From positions 1 through 42,687 of the forward strand of contig JAHEJJ010000024.1 of the NCBI GenBank assembly GCA_024638915.1: a DNA stretch of 42,687 nt. Reading direction: 5' to 3'. A program made the position numbers and the translations under genes. Positions 33,895 through 42,322 of the stretch are shown here, piece by piece. The notes under the pieces are model-generated. The model saw only the letters and a list, made by a program, of their open reading frames with translations, did not search any database and was not told where the DNA came from. This DNA comes from Robiginitalea sp. GTDB lineage: Bacteria > Bacteroidota > Bacteroidia > Flavobacteriales > Flavobacteriaceae. How positions within the stretch are numbered: position 1 is the first letter of the stretch; each line of letters opens with the position of its first letter.

Positions 33895-35925
33895 TCATAG
33901 CTTCCTATCAAAAAAATCCTTGGTCGCCATATAGGCCCTATACCAATTATTGTGCAATAAGAATCCATGTACCTCATCCGGAAAGACCAGCTGTTCAAAT
34001 TCCACACCCAGCTCGCGAAGCTTTTGGGCTTTGCGCACCGTTTCATTAAAAGGTACATTCCTGTCGTCGTCGCCATGAATAAGCAGCACAGGGGATTGCC
34101 ATCCGTCCATCACGGCTGCTGGTGAAGAATCATAGGCCAGTTTGGCGAAATCCGGCCTGGTGAGCTTGTTATAGGAAGGGATAAAATTCTTCAGGATGGC
34201 ATTCCAGTCGTATACGCCATGTATATCTACTCCGGCCTTAAAAATATCTGAGTTTTTTGCGAGCCCCAGGGCGGTGAGATAGCCTCCGTAAGACCCTCCG
34301 AAGAGGCCGATCCGATCTGAGTCTACTTCAGGCAGCCCCATGAGATATCTGGCTGCTGCCAGCACATCGCGGTATTCACTGGCACCAGCTGCCCCATAGT
34401 CAATCGCTTCACGGAATTCCATACCATAACCAATGCCACTTCGGTAATTCAGGCTTAATACTACGTAGCCGCTATTCGCCAAAAACTGGTTCATGGCATA
34501 GGCGTAGTGGTAGTAGTCCCTGTGATGGAACCCCAGCATCATCTGCCTGCGCGAACCCCCGTGAAAATATAGCAGCCCGGGTAACTTCTCTCCTGCCTGG
34601 ATTTTTGGGGGCATAAAAAGCTGACCGTAGGTTTTTAACCCATCTTCTGCGATCAACTCTATAGCAAGAGGCGCGACCAAATCGCCAGATGGATATTCCG
34701 GTTCCTTAGTTACAGCACTAAGGCCATCCTTACCGATCTGTTTTACATCAGCAGGATTCTTTGCAGTAGACCCAAGACAAAAGGCCTGTCCGGCTCCATC
34801 GATTTGCGGGTTCCATTCTACAGAGGCACCGCTGCTGAGCTGTCGAAGCTTGCCATCATAGGTCCAGATATGCTGCCGGTGACTGTCGCCCTGATTAGAA
34901 TTAAAGATCATCGTCTTTCTGTCAGGGCTCTGAGCCACATACTGAACTTCAAGCCTCCCAGAAGTAAGCAATTCGGCTTTACCACCGTTTGCCGCTATGG
35001 CGTATAGCTGAGTCCAACCCTCCTTCTCCCAGGGGAATATAATTTTATCATCGGCTGTCCAGAAAAGCTGATTGATGGCCGAAATATTTCGGTATACACT
35101 TCCGCTACCCGGATCTGCACCAAAAATCTCGGCGGCCTTTCCAGATGCCGGATCTGCCTTCATGATCCGGAAGGGGAGCCCTTCCCGCCTCGGGATAAAG
35201 ATCAAATTTTCCTCATAAGGGATTCGCAAAAAAGCAATCATTTTTCCATCCGGAGACCAGACCGGGTTGGAGTCCCCGTCGATTCCCGGATCGAGGAATT
35301 TCAGTTTCCCGGATTCCATATCGAAGACACCTACAAAGGAATGATCACCCCGCTGGCTTACAAAAGCCAGTCTGTTTTTATCGGGAGATAGCCTAAGGCT
35401 GTTGATCTGTCCACGGGCTTCAAAAAGCTGTTTGGCATTCTCACCGGTATAATCGATCATCCAGACCTTGCCAGATTTAAGATATAAGAGCTTGTCTTTA
35501 TAAGGTAATGGGCTATGGCCCTCGTCCAATTTCTTCGAGCCGTGAGTTTCCAGATTTGTAATGTAAATTGCCTGGTCGGGCCAATCGGGGTTTGAAGTGG
35601 GGTTTGGGATCTGCTCCTGCCGGTTGGCTGCACTACCCCTTACATACAAGATGGCTTTGTGGTCATTGCTGAATACGGGCTGCAGGATCGCCTGTCCGTC
35701 GTCCTCGGAATAATCGGTTTTCTGTATCGGACGGTAATCAGGTCCTAAAGCGTAGAACAGGTTTCGTGCCCCCTCTTTATTATCTGCCCAGCATATCGCG
35801 GCCTCTGTTGTTGATGCGCTTAGCTGACTTGGGAAGCTGTAGTCCAGAAAGTTTTTTAGCGATATTTCCTGGGCCCCGACAAGATTTCCAAGCAGCAGTG
35901 CGATCAGTAATAATTTAGTTTTCAT
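33895..35925 (-). CDS. S9 family prolyl oligopeptidase-type peptidase, exported
   Basis: A 676-residue protein with a signal peptide (cleavage near NLVGAQ, about residue 19). WD40-like beta-propeller repeats (for example SPDKNRLAFVSQRGD, WSPDGKMIAFLR) make up the first half. The C-terminal alpha/beta hydrolase has the nucleophile serine in GLFGGSYGGYL, Asp in HGDDDRNVP and His in DEVHGFLL. The domain order fits dipeptidyl/acylaminoacyl peptidases. It probably cuts peptides in the periplasm for nutrition. It is convergent with the DUF58 gene. Confidence 0.92.
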   Translation of the reverse strand: MKTKLLLIALLLGNLVGAQEISLKNFLDYSFPSQLSASTTEAAICWADNKEGARNLFYALGPDYRPIQKTDYSEDDGQAILQPVFSNDHKAILYVRGSAANRQEQIPNPTSNPDWPDQAIYITNLETHGSKKLDEGHSPLPYKDKLLYLKSGKVWMIDYTGENAKQLFEARGQINSLRLSPDKNRLAFVSQRGDHSFVGVFDMESGKLKFLDPGIDGDSNPVWSPDGKMIAFLRIPYEENLIFIPRREGLPFRIMKADPASGKAAEIFGADPGSGSVYRNISAINQLFWTADDKIIFPWEKEGWTQLYAIAANGGKAELLTSGRLEVQYVAQSPDRKTMIFNSNQGDSHRQHIWTYDGKLRQLSSGASVEWNPQIDGAGQAFCLGSTAKNPADVKQIGKDGLSAVTKEPEYPSGDLVAPLAIELIAEDGLKTYGQLFMPPKIQAGEKLPGLLYFHGGSRRQMMLGFHHRDYYHYAYAMNQFLANSGYVVLSLNYRSGIGYGMEFREAIDYGAAGASEYRDVLAAARYLMGLPEVDSDRIGLFGGSYGGYLTALGLAKNSDIFKAGVDIHGVYDWNAILKNFIPSYNKLTRPDFAKLAYDSSPAAVMDGWQSPVLLIHGDDDRNVPFNETVRKAQKLRELGVEFEQLVFPDEVHGFLLHNNWYRAYMATKDFFDRKL

Positions 35926-36085
35926 AGTTGGTTACTTGTTGAGTTCTAAAGATAAGACCTGTCTGCCATACCAAGACATGTTATCCTACAAAAACATGAA
36001 TATCTTGTATCATAATAGCTCGTAGATTCATTTATTTGTTTTCAATTTACCATCATCCATTGTCCATTATTACTAACTTTCTGGA

Positions 36086-37312
36086 ATGAAATTAGATATA
36101 GACTTTATCCGGTCGCAATTCCCCGCATTTTCCGAACCCTCGCTTCAGGGATGGGCCTTTTTTGAAAACGCAGGTGGCTCCTATCCCTGTAAACATGTAA
36201 TAGACAGGCTGACTACTTTTTACACAAAAAATAAGGTACAACCCTATTATCCCTATCCCGCCTCTTTGAAGGCTGGTGAAATGATGGATTATTCCTATCA
36301 AAGAATGGCAGAATACCTCAATGTATCGGCTTCAGAAATTCATTTTGGACCTTCCACTACACAGAATGTTTATGTGCTGGCGAATGCTATGCGACCGATG
36401 TGGCAGGAAGGAGATGAGATCATTGTATCCTGTCAGGATCACGAGGCCAATGCAGGGGCGTGGCGGAGACTTGCCGACCGCGGCATGAAGATCATCGAAT
36501 GGCATGTAGATGCCCAAGAGGGTATGCTGAGTACAGAAAAATTGAAAGGTCTATTTACCGAGCGCACCATAATGGTGGCTTTTCCGCATTGTTCGAATGT
36601 TATCGGGTATATGAATCCGGTTAAGGAAATCAGTCGGATGGCTCATGACCACGGGGCCCTTTCCGTAGTGGACGGAGTTGGCTGGGCACCACACGGCTTT
36701 CCGGATCTCAAGGATCTGGGGGCAGATATTTATCTTTTCTCCTCCTATAAAACCTATGGCCCGCATTTAGGGGTGATGTATGTAAAGGAATCCCTGATCG
36801 AAAAGCTCGAAAACCAGTCGCATTTCTTCAAGAAGGGTATCACAAGAAATATGATAACCCCGGCCGGGCCGGATCATGCTCAAATTGGGGCTATTGGAGG
36901 TGTTTTGGATTATTTTGATGCGGTTTACAAGCATCATTTCGAAGAGGAAGCCACAGCGGCCGAAAAAAACCAGACATTAAACCGCTTATTCAGGGAACAC
37001 GAAAATGAACTTTTGCAACCCCTTTTGGATTTTTTAAGGTCGCGCACCGATGTCCGCATGGTAGGGCCTGATACCCTTGAAAACCGTGCACCCATCGTCT
37101 CTATCCTTCCCAGAAAAAAAACCATTGAAGAGGTTTATGCAGGTCTAACCCAGCATAAATTGATGCTCGGCAGCGGAGATTTTTATGCCGTACGCCCGTT
37201 GATGGATATGGATATTCCCACAAATCCGGGGGTGATCCGTATGTCCTTTGTGCATTACACGACTAAGGAAGAGGTCGATCAGTTGATAGAGGGTCTCGAA
37301 ACGGCACTCTAA
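36086..37312 (+). CDS. PLP-dependent aminotransferase class V (cysteine desulfurase-like)
   Basis: A 408-residue fold-type I PLP enzyme. STTQNVYVLANAM marks the phosphate-binding region. VDGVGWAPHGFPDL holds the Asp that contacts the pyridine nitrogen, and SSYKTYGPHLGV has the Schiff-base Lys222. The desulfurase Cys loop seen in SufS/NifS is not evident near the C-terminus, where GSGDFYAVRPL occurs. The reaction could be aminotransfer, desulfuration or selenocysteine lyase-like; context gives no clue. It is not next to suf or isc genes. Confidence 0.88.
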   Translation: MKLDIDFIRSQFPAFSEPSLQGWAFFENAGGSYPCKHVIDRLTTFYTKNKVQPYYPYPASLKAGEMMDYSYQRMAEYLNVSASEIHFGPSTTQNVYVLANAMRPMWQEGDEIIVSCQDHEANAGAWRRLADRGMKIIEWHVDAQEGMLSTEKLKGLFTERTIMVAFPHCSNVIGYMNPVKEISRMAHDHGALSVVDGVGWAPHGFPDLKDLGADIYLFSSYKTYGPHLGVMYVKESLIEKLENQSHFFKKGITRNMITPAGPDHAQIGAIGGVLDYFDAVYKHHFEEEATAAEKNQTLNRLFREHENELLQPLLDFLRSRTDVRMVGPDTLENRAPIVSILPRKKTIEEVYAGLTQHKLMLGSGDFYAVRPLMDMDIPTNPGVIRMSFVHYTTKEEVDQLIEGLETAL

Positions 37313-37517
37313 GCAGCTATAGATGAAACCAATAGTGCAATGGCGTGAAGGGTCTATTTCTTTGCGGTAAGACCAGAACTATTTGCTGAGCGTTGTAAAT
37401 AGAAGATAGCGGAAGTATACCCGGCCATTTTTTTATCAGAATTTGATTCCCTGATCCTTATTTAAAAAGTGGAATTGTCCGAATTAAGTTTGAAAACAGT
37501 GCTATTTTTAGGGTAGC

Positions 37518-37994
37518 TTACTCTGGTTGCTCGATTCGTATATTAATATCAAAAACCATCATCAAAATAGCTATAACCAATAAGACGATAAGCGATTTTA
37601 TCCCAAATTTCTTAACCGCGGACATATTATTGTAGCGGTCAACAAGTTTAAATCTCTTTTTTTCTGAATTATTCAAGTTAGCGGAATCCGTAATAAGTTG
37701 ATATCCCATTTTTGGAATTGTTTTGATCAACTTAGGGTTCTTAGGATCATCACCGAATACATGCCTTAATTTAGAGATGGCTTGTGTGAGTCCGGAATCA
37801 TTACCCAGAGAATCTCCCCATACAGTTGCAAGTATTTGAGACCTGGAAACTGTTCTGCCCCTATTGTGATAAAGAAAAACCAATATGTCTTTTTCCTTCG
37901 GCGTCAATTTTATCACATCATCATTTTTCAAAATTTCGTTTGAATCTGTAACAACCTTACAACCGTTGAGTATGAAATACTTCGAAACTTCCAT
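37518..37994 (-). CDS. membrane-tethered winged-helix (OmpR/ToxR-type) protein
   Basis: The preferred ATG at 37994 gives 158 residues; a TTG 39 bases further up is the only other option. Residues 10-102 form an OmpR/PhoB-type winged helix: LTPKEKDILVFLYHNRGRTVSRSQIL, the recognition helix region DSGLTQAISKLRHVFGDD and IKTIPKMGYQL. A charged linker leads to one membrane helix (about 132-149) and only about nine residues outside. It resembles CadC/ToxR-type tethered regulators, but there is no periplasmic sensor domain and no receiver domain. It is divergent from the S41 peptidase gene and may control it. Confidence 0.82.
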   Translation of the reverse strand: MEVSKYFILNGCKVVTDSNEILKNDDVIKLTPKEKDILVFLYHNRGRTVSRSQILATVWGDSLGNDSGLTQAISKLRHVFGDDPKNPKLIKTIPKMGYQLITDSANLNNSEKKRFKLVDRYNNMSAVKKFGIKSLIVLLVIAILMMVFDINIRIEQPE

Positions 37995-38140
37995 AGGAAT
38001 CAATTCTGCCAGATGTAAATTTAATAATGTCAATTTTATTAATGCTATTTTTTCTTAACCGGCTGGTTTCAATTAACAGTCATTAACAATAAAGAAGGAA
38101 AATAGAAGGTTTTGCGCAGTTTTTCTTTTGAAGATTATAA

Positions 38141-38148
38141 TATTTTTG
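38141..38148 (+). promoter_or_regulatory. candidate -7 element of the S41 peptidase gene
   Basis: TATTTTTG fits TAnnTTTG exactly and lies 30 nt before the start codon at 38179. No matching TTG was found at the usual distance. Confidence 0.45.
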
Positions 38149-38178
38149 GGTATAGACATCCTCTAAATATTTGATTAA

Positions 38179-39567
38179 ATGAAGATTATTATATCGCTAT
38201 TCTTATATATAATACTACTGACATCGTCGGCCTGCATAGGTCAGAATTTATCTAATTCTGATAAAGTTGAAGTCACAAAGGCCCTAATCCCACTTTTAAA
38301 AGACAATTATGTACTACAGGATTCCGTGACCGCTATTGTTTTTGAAATAAATGAAAGACTTAAATCCCAGGATTTTGCCAGAGAGCATACTCCGGATGAT
38401 TTTAGTCTGTATTTAACCAATGCTCTCAGGGAAATAACGAAAGACGCACATTTTGGATTTTTATACAATCCTGAGTTGTCCGCCTTATTAAACGGACCTG
38501 TTAATGGAAGTTCTGAAGCCTTAAATCAACAATTAAATACAATAGGAGGTGGCAATGCAGCTCCCGCATCAAAGAAAAACTTTTATTTCAAAAAAGCGGA
38601 AATACTCAATGGTAATATAGGCTATCTAAAACTGGAACAAATCCCAATGCTGGAGGAGTCTAAAAGTACTTTAGATGCGGCGATGGCTTTTCTTTCCAAT
38701 TCCGATGCCTTCATTCTGGATTTACGTGGTAATCGAGGAGGTGCCGGTGGCTTTATTCCATATCTAATGAGCTATTTTTTTCCTGGAGAAAAAGTTTTAT
38801 TATATAAAAGAGAAATGCCGGCCCCTGCCTGGGACTCTGTTTCTTATCATTATACACACAAAGAATTACCAGGAAAAAGAATCGATAAAATACCGGTGTA
38901 CATATTAACTGATCAGCTAACGGGTTCTGCAGCAACTAATTTAGCGTACACGATGCAGAGTTTTGGAAAAGCTGTTATAGTTGGCGAAAATACGGGTTCA
39001 GGTTATCGTGGAGCCCATAGTGCCAGTCTTTTTTCATTGCCAAAAGGTTTTGTCGCGCTTATTCCGATTGGCCGGGTAGTTAACGCTAAGACGAATACGA
39101 ATTGGAGAATGGAGGGTGTGATACCCGATGTTGAAACTAAATCCTCAAAAGCATTGATAAAAGCACAGCTTCTGGCTTTGGAAAAACTGATTGAAAATGA
39201 AAGTAATAAAGAATTGAAAGCAGATTTAAAAGCGATTTATCAAGAGAAGAATAAACCACCAAAAGAAGCCAATATAGCCAGCATTCCTGAAGCTTTAGAC
39301 AAATATATCGGTACCTATGAGGGAAATCGGACTATTTGGTTTGAAGACAATGAATTAATGTATCTGCGGGAAGGAGGCATGCCGCTTCTTCTAAAATATA
39401 AAGAAGAACATCTTTACAAAATCACTTTACCTTCTAATACCCCGGCCAATCAACCTTTACCATATGTTAAGTTTAATTTTAATGATAAAGGAAAGGTAGA
39501 TAATATTACACTGGTATTTGATGAAGGAAAAAATACTCAGGGGCCATTTAAAAAACTGTCTGATTAA
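38179..39567 (+). CDS. S41 family peptidase, exported
   Basis: A 462-residue protein with a signal peptide; Cys19 (SSAC) could be a lipobox but IGQ following it also fits a simple cleavage. An S41 tail-specific/tricorn-type core is visible. ITKDAHFGFL has the likely catalytic His, NGNIGYLKLEQ and FILDLRGNRGGAGG are core strands, and DQLTGSAATNLAYTMQ has the likely nucleophile Ser. The lysine of the CtpA dyad is absent, as in tricorn-like members. A C-terminal domain (about 375-460) of the lipocalin-like type seen in family members follows. It precedes a lipoprotein gene by 14 nt. Confidence 0.85.
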   Translation: MKIIISLFLYIILLTSSACIGQNLSNSDKVEVTKALIPLLKDNYVLQDSVTAIVFEINERLKSQDFAREHTPDDFSLYLTNALREITKDAHFGFLYNPELSALLNGPVNGSSEALNQQLNTIGGGNAAPASKKNFYFKKAEILNGNIGYLKLEQIPMLEESKSTLDAAMAFLSNSDAFILDLRGNRGGAGGFIPYLMSYFFPGEKVLLYKREMPAPAWDSVSYHYTHKELPGKRIDKIPVYILTDQLTGSAATNLAYTMQSFGKAVIVGENTGSGYRGAHSASLFSLPKGFVALIPIGRVVNAKTNTNWRMEGVIPDVETKSSKALIKAQLLALEKLIENESNKELKADLKAIYQEKNKPPKEANIASIPEALDKYIGTYEGNRTIWFEDNELMYLREGGMPLLLKYKEEHLYKITLPSNTPANQPLPYVKFNFNDKGKVDNITLVFDEGKNTQGPFKKLSD

Positions 39568-39581
39568 AACATATTAATGAC

Positions 39582-40337
39582 ATGACTTATAAAATAAATG
39601 AATTTAGAAGTGACATAATTATAGCTCTATGCACATTACTCCTGGCGGGGTGCAGCGCTTATGCCCAAAACCCGAAAACCAATATTGAAAAAGATAAGGG
39701 TTTATGGGATAACAGGATTCAGGAGTACGATGAGAATGTAATTGGCGTCTCAAAAAATGGACTTATTCAAGGGCGAGATGCCATAAAAGCTTATTTACTT
39801 CAGCTTAAAGGCAGTCAGGGTAGATCTGTGAGCTATAAAACCCATTATAAGATCGGTGTGAACCAATTACTTGAATATGAGATTGGGTCATCTGAAACAG
39901 AAAAGGGCGTGAAAAATGCACAATTAATTATTTGGTCGGAGGAGATGGATTCCCGAAAAAAAATCTTTGAAATTAGTTATGAAATGTCTGGTAATTCGGA
40001 AGTTCCTCCTGAGCTGGATAAGGTTCGTAATAAATGGGTAAAACTGTGCAATAGTCATAATGCTGAGAAATTAGTAGAAGAATTATATACGATAGACGCA
40101 ATATATTACAATAGAGGCAGAGTGCTTAGAGGTCAGGAGCAACTTTCCCGAGAGTATGGCTATATGAACGATCCCTCATATAAATTACAATTACACCCAA
40201 AACATATTGAAATGGTATCAGATGATATCATTTATGAAATAGGAGTGTGCAGTGGGTCTTACAATCTCCCGTATATATTGGTTTGGAAAAAACAACAAGC
40301 GGGTGATTGGAAAATTTATCTGGATTCGAATTATTAA
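39582..40337 (+). CDS. SnoaL/DUF4440-like lipoprotein
   Basis: A 251-residue protein with a lipobox LLLAGC ending at Cys24. Two NTF2/SnoaL-like halves follow. The first has DNRIQEYDENVIGVSKNGLIQGRDAIKAYL and the second (about residue 145 on) has LCNSHNAEKLVEELYTIDAIYYNRGRVLRG. Both resemble the cone-shaped ligand-binding fold of DUF4440 proteins. No catalytic residue can be assigned. It probably forms a transcript with the S41 peptidase. DNA here is visibly richer in A+T than in the rest of the window. Confidence 0.72.
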   Translation: MTYKINEFRSDIIIALCTLLLAGCSAYAQNPKTNIEKDKGLWDNRIQEYDENVIGVSKNGLIQGRDAIKAYLLQLKGSQGRSVSYKTHYKIGVNQLLEYEIGSSETEKGVKNAQLIIWSEEMDSRKKIFEISYEMSGNSEVPPELDKVRNKWVKLCNSHNAEKLVEELYTIDAIYYNRGRVLRGQEQLSREYGYMNDPSYKLQLHPKHIEMVSDDIIYEIGVCSGSYNLPYILVWKKQQAGDWKIYLDSNY

Positions 40338-40696
40338 ATAATGAATACTGCCGCCTGCTCATTTTTCTAAAAATTGGGTTATGATACTCTTAATGAAAAC
40401 TAGTTGTATTTAGAAGTGTCCTAAAAAGGCAAACGGTATATACTGCTATTACTCACTTCCACAATTGGATATCAACGTTGAGAATTTTTGAACTAAATCG
40501 TAATTTAATGAAATACCTTTGAACACTTAGCTATTATCAAAGGTAAAAATCAGAGTCAATGGTCGTTAGCCACATACTTTTTAGAATTACCTTTTTAATC
40601 AAGAGATGGATTACCTTATGGCATAAAGATTAAATTTCAATTGTGTTTCCAATATATTCATTTATTTCGAAGCTGAACCCTTAATTTAGCAGTACG
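40338..40696. other. 359-base gap without a gene; one inverted repeat
   Basis: No ORF with protein-like features is visible on either strand. An exact 9-base inverted repeat, TACCTTTGA (40514-40522) and TCAAAGGTA (40537-40545), with a 14-base loop, is the only clear structure. A weak TAATTTAG close to the MscS start (40697) may serve as -7 element. Confidence 0.5.
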
Positions 40697-41758
40697 ATGA
40701 ACGAGTTTTTTTCGACCTCCAATACATCTTTGTTCTATTTCCTGGGAAGTGTCCTGGGCATTCTACTGTTCTACGTGGTCATGCTATGGATACTAAAAAA
40801 GTTTGGTAAGAATCCAAAATACCTCATTCCTTTAAATGCAGTCCGGCGTATCAGCGACCCGGTACTGTTGATGCTTTTATCCCTGCTGGTTCGCCTGCCA
40901 TCACTTCGTGAACTCTTAGGAATTACCGATGGGGATTATTGGTTTAAAAAAGCAAGTACATTGCTTTTTATTTTTGCCGCCACCTGGTTGACACTTAATC
41001 TTATCAAACTTCTAAAACAACATGTTTTGGGAAAATATAATATTGATGCTGCTGATAATTTGAAGGCTCGCCAGGTTACCACTCAGTTCAACATTCTGGA
41101 ACGAATTATCATTTTTGTGGTTATCTTTTTGGCCATTGGCATCGCATTGATCAGTTTCGAGGAAATTCGTGAAATTGGCATAAGTATTTTTGCCTCGGCA
41201 GGGATTGCTGGTATTATTATTGGTTTTTCGGCCCAGAAAATGATTGCAACTTTTTTGGCGGGAATACAAATCGCAGTGGCACAACCCATAAAATTGGATG
41301 ATGTGGTGATCGTAGAGGGAGAGTGGGGTCGAATTGAAGAAATTACTCTTACCTATGTCTTGATAAAAATTTGGGATAAAAGACGCTTGATCGTACCGAC
41401 CACCTATTTCATAGAGCATCCTTTTCAGAATTGGACCAAAACCTCTGCAGATTTACTGGCTACCGTTTTTCTATATACCGACTACCATTTACCTATCGAG
41501 GCTCTTCGCACTGAATTAACACGTATTCTTAAAAATACAGACCTGTGGGATGGTGAAGTAAACAATATACAAGTAACTGATTCAAAAGCTCATTATGTGG
41601 AGGTCAGGGCTTTGATGAGTGCCAAAAATTCATCTAAAGCCTGGGACTTGAGAGTGCATGTGAGAGAGCATTTGATCCTTTTTCTACAGCGGGAATATCC
41701 TGATTGTATTGCACATACACGTCTGCTTGTAAAAAATAACCCATTAGAAAAAATATAA
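40697..41758 (+). CDS. small-conductance mechanosensitive channel, MscS family
   Basis: A 353-residue membrane protein. Hydrophobic segments occur near residues 12-35, 50-65, 90-105, 138-155 and 160-185, the last being the pore-lining TM3 with GIAGIIIGFSAQKMIATFLAGIQIA. The beta domain follows with QPIKLDDVVIVEGEWGRIEEI, the MscS hallmark, and ends with an alpha/beta domain. It releases solutes on hypo-osmotic shock in the inner membrane. Confidence 0.94.
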   Translation: MNEFFSTSNTSLFYFLGSVLGILLFYVVMLWILKKFGKNPKYLIPLNAVRRISDPVLLMLLSLLVRLPSLRELLGITDGDYWFKKASTLLFIFAATWLTLNLIKLLKQHVLGKYNIDAADNLKARQVTTQFNILERIIIFVVIFLAIGIALISFEEIREIGISIFASAGIAGIIIGFSAQKMIATFLAGIQIAVAQPIKLDDVVIVEGEWGRIEEITLTYVLIKIWDKRRLIVPTTYFIEHPFQNWTKTSADLLATVFLYTDYHLPIEALRTELTRILKNTDLWDGEVNNIQVTDSKAHYVEVRALMSAKNSSKAWDLRVHVREHLILFLQREYPDCIAHTRLLVKNNPLEKI

Positions 41759-41763
41759 AGCTA

Positions 41764-41899
41764 ACATAGAGTCAGACCAATGACCCTCATGCCTATTTAA
41801 ATGAAGCTCGGGCCTTGCAGTTATTTCGCATTGTTATTTATAGAAAAGTCATCAATAAGACTCAACCGGTTTTAAAAAACCGTTTCATCAACTCTATGT
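41764..41899. repeat. inverted repeat pair downstream of the MscS gene
   Basis: ACATAGAGT (41764-41772) and its exact complement ACTCTATGT (41891-41899) bracket 118 bases. Between them is a tight hairpin, CGGTTTT (41867-41873) and AAAACCG (41876-41882). This may be one folded 3' region or a small decayed element; no coding function is visible. Confidence 0.35.
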
Positions 41900-41930
41900 A
41901 ATCAAAGTCGCTAGTAAGGCCTCTGATTTA

Positions 41931-42146
41931 TTATTGAAATCCAATTTCCTCTATCCCTGCTTTACTGATCTTAATAGCTTCCAAGGGATACAGTCCATCA
42001 AAGGTCATATCTTGCTCCAAAAAGTAATGTTGCATTCCGGAAAGTTCCTTTTGGGCCAAAATACGTTCAAAGTCGATCGAACCTCTACCCACGGGTGCAA
42101 AACGGCCCCGAGAGCTATCAGGGGTGGCCCAGCAGATAAGTAACAC
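41931..42146 (-). pseudogene. 3' remnant of a sugar phosphate isomerase/epimerase gene
   Basis: About 62 residues match the C-terminus of xylose isomerase-like TIM-barrel proteins: GRGSIDFERILAQKELSGM, then HYFLEQDMTFDG and a final helix AIKISKAGIEEIG ending at a TAA (41933-41931). No proper start and no upstream barrel sequence is present; homology-like sequence begins near 42120 and DNA beyond it (to 42322) has no matching frame. A family member of normal length is about 300 residues, so over three quarters of the gene is missing. Confidence 0.65.
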
Positions 42147-42322
42147 TTTCCAGAAATCTAAAAAAAATGATGATTAATTAACCACTATAAGGTTGACCTC
42201 TAAAGGTTTTCTGGACATTATACGATGCGAATAAAGACATTGGTATATTGGAAAGTTTTGAAAAAAAATACCGTACTTTTAAGACTATTATTCGTATTTA
42301 AACCAACCAAAATATTATTCTG
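42147..42322. other. non-coding stretch before lemA
   Basis: No ORF seen. A+T-rich sequence with a TACTTTTA (about 42273-42280) resembling a -7 element for lemA, 43 nt before its start. Together with the preceding remnant, the whole gap from 41759 to 42322 holds no intact gene. Confidence 0.4.

Noticed and set aside
37995-38033. An upstream TTG start for the winged-helix gene
   Set aside because: The stretch contains a TAAATTTA that resembles a -7 element, and ATG 37994 already gives the full DNA-binding domain.
40380-40460. Possible insertion-sequence end near 40410 (GAAGTGTCCTAAAAAG)
   Set aside because: No partner inverted repeat, target duplication or transposase frame was found.
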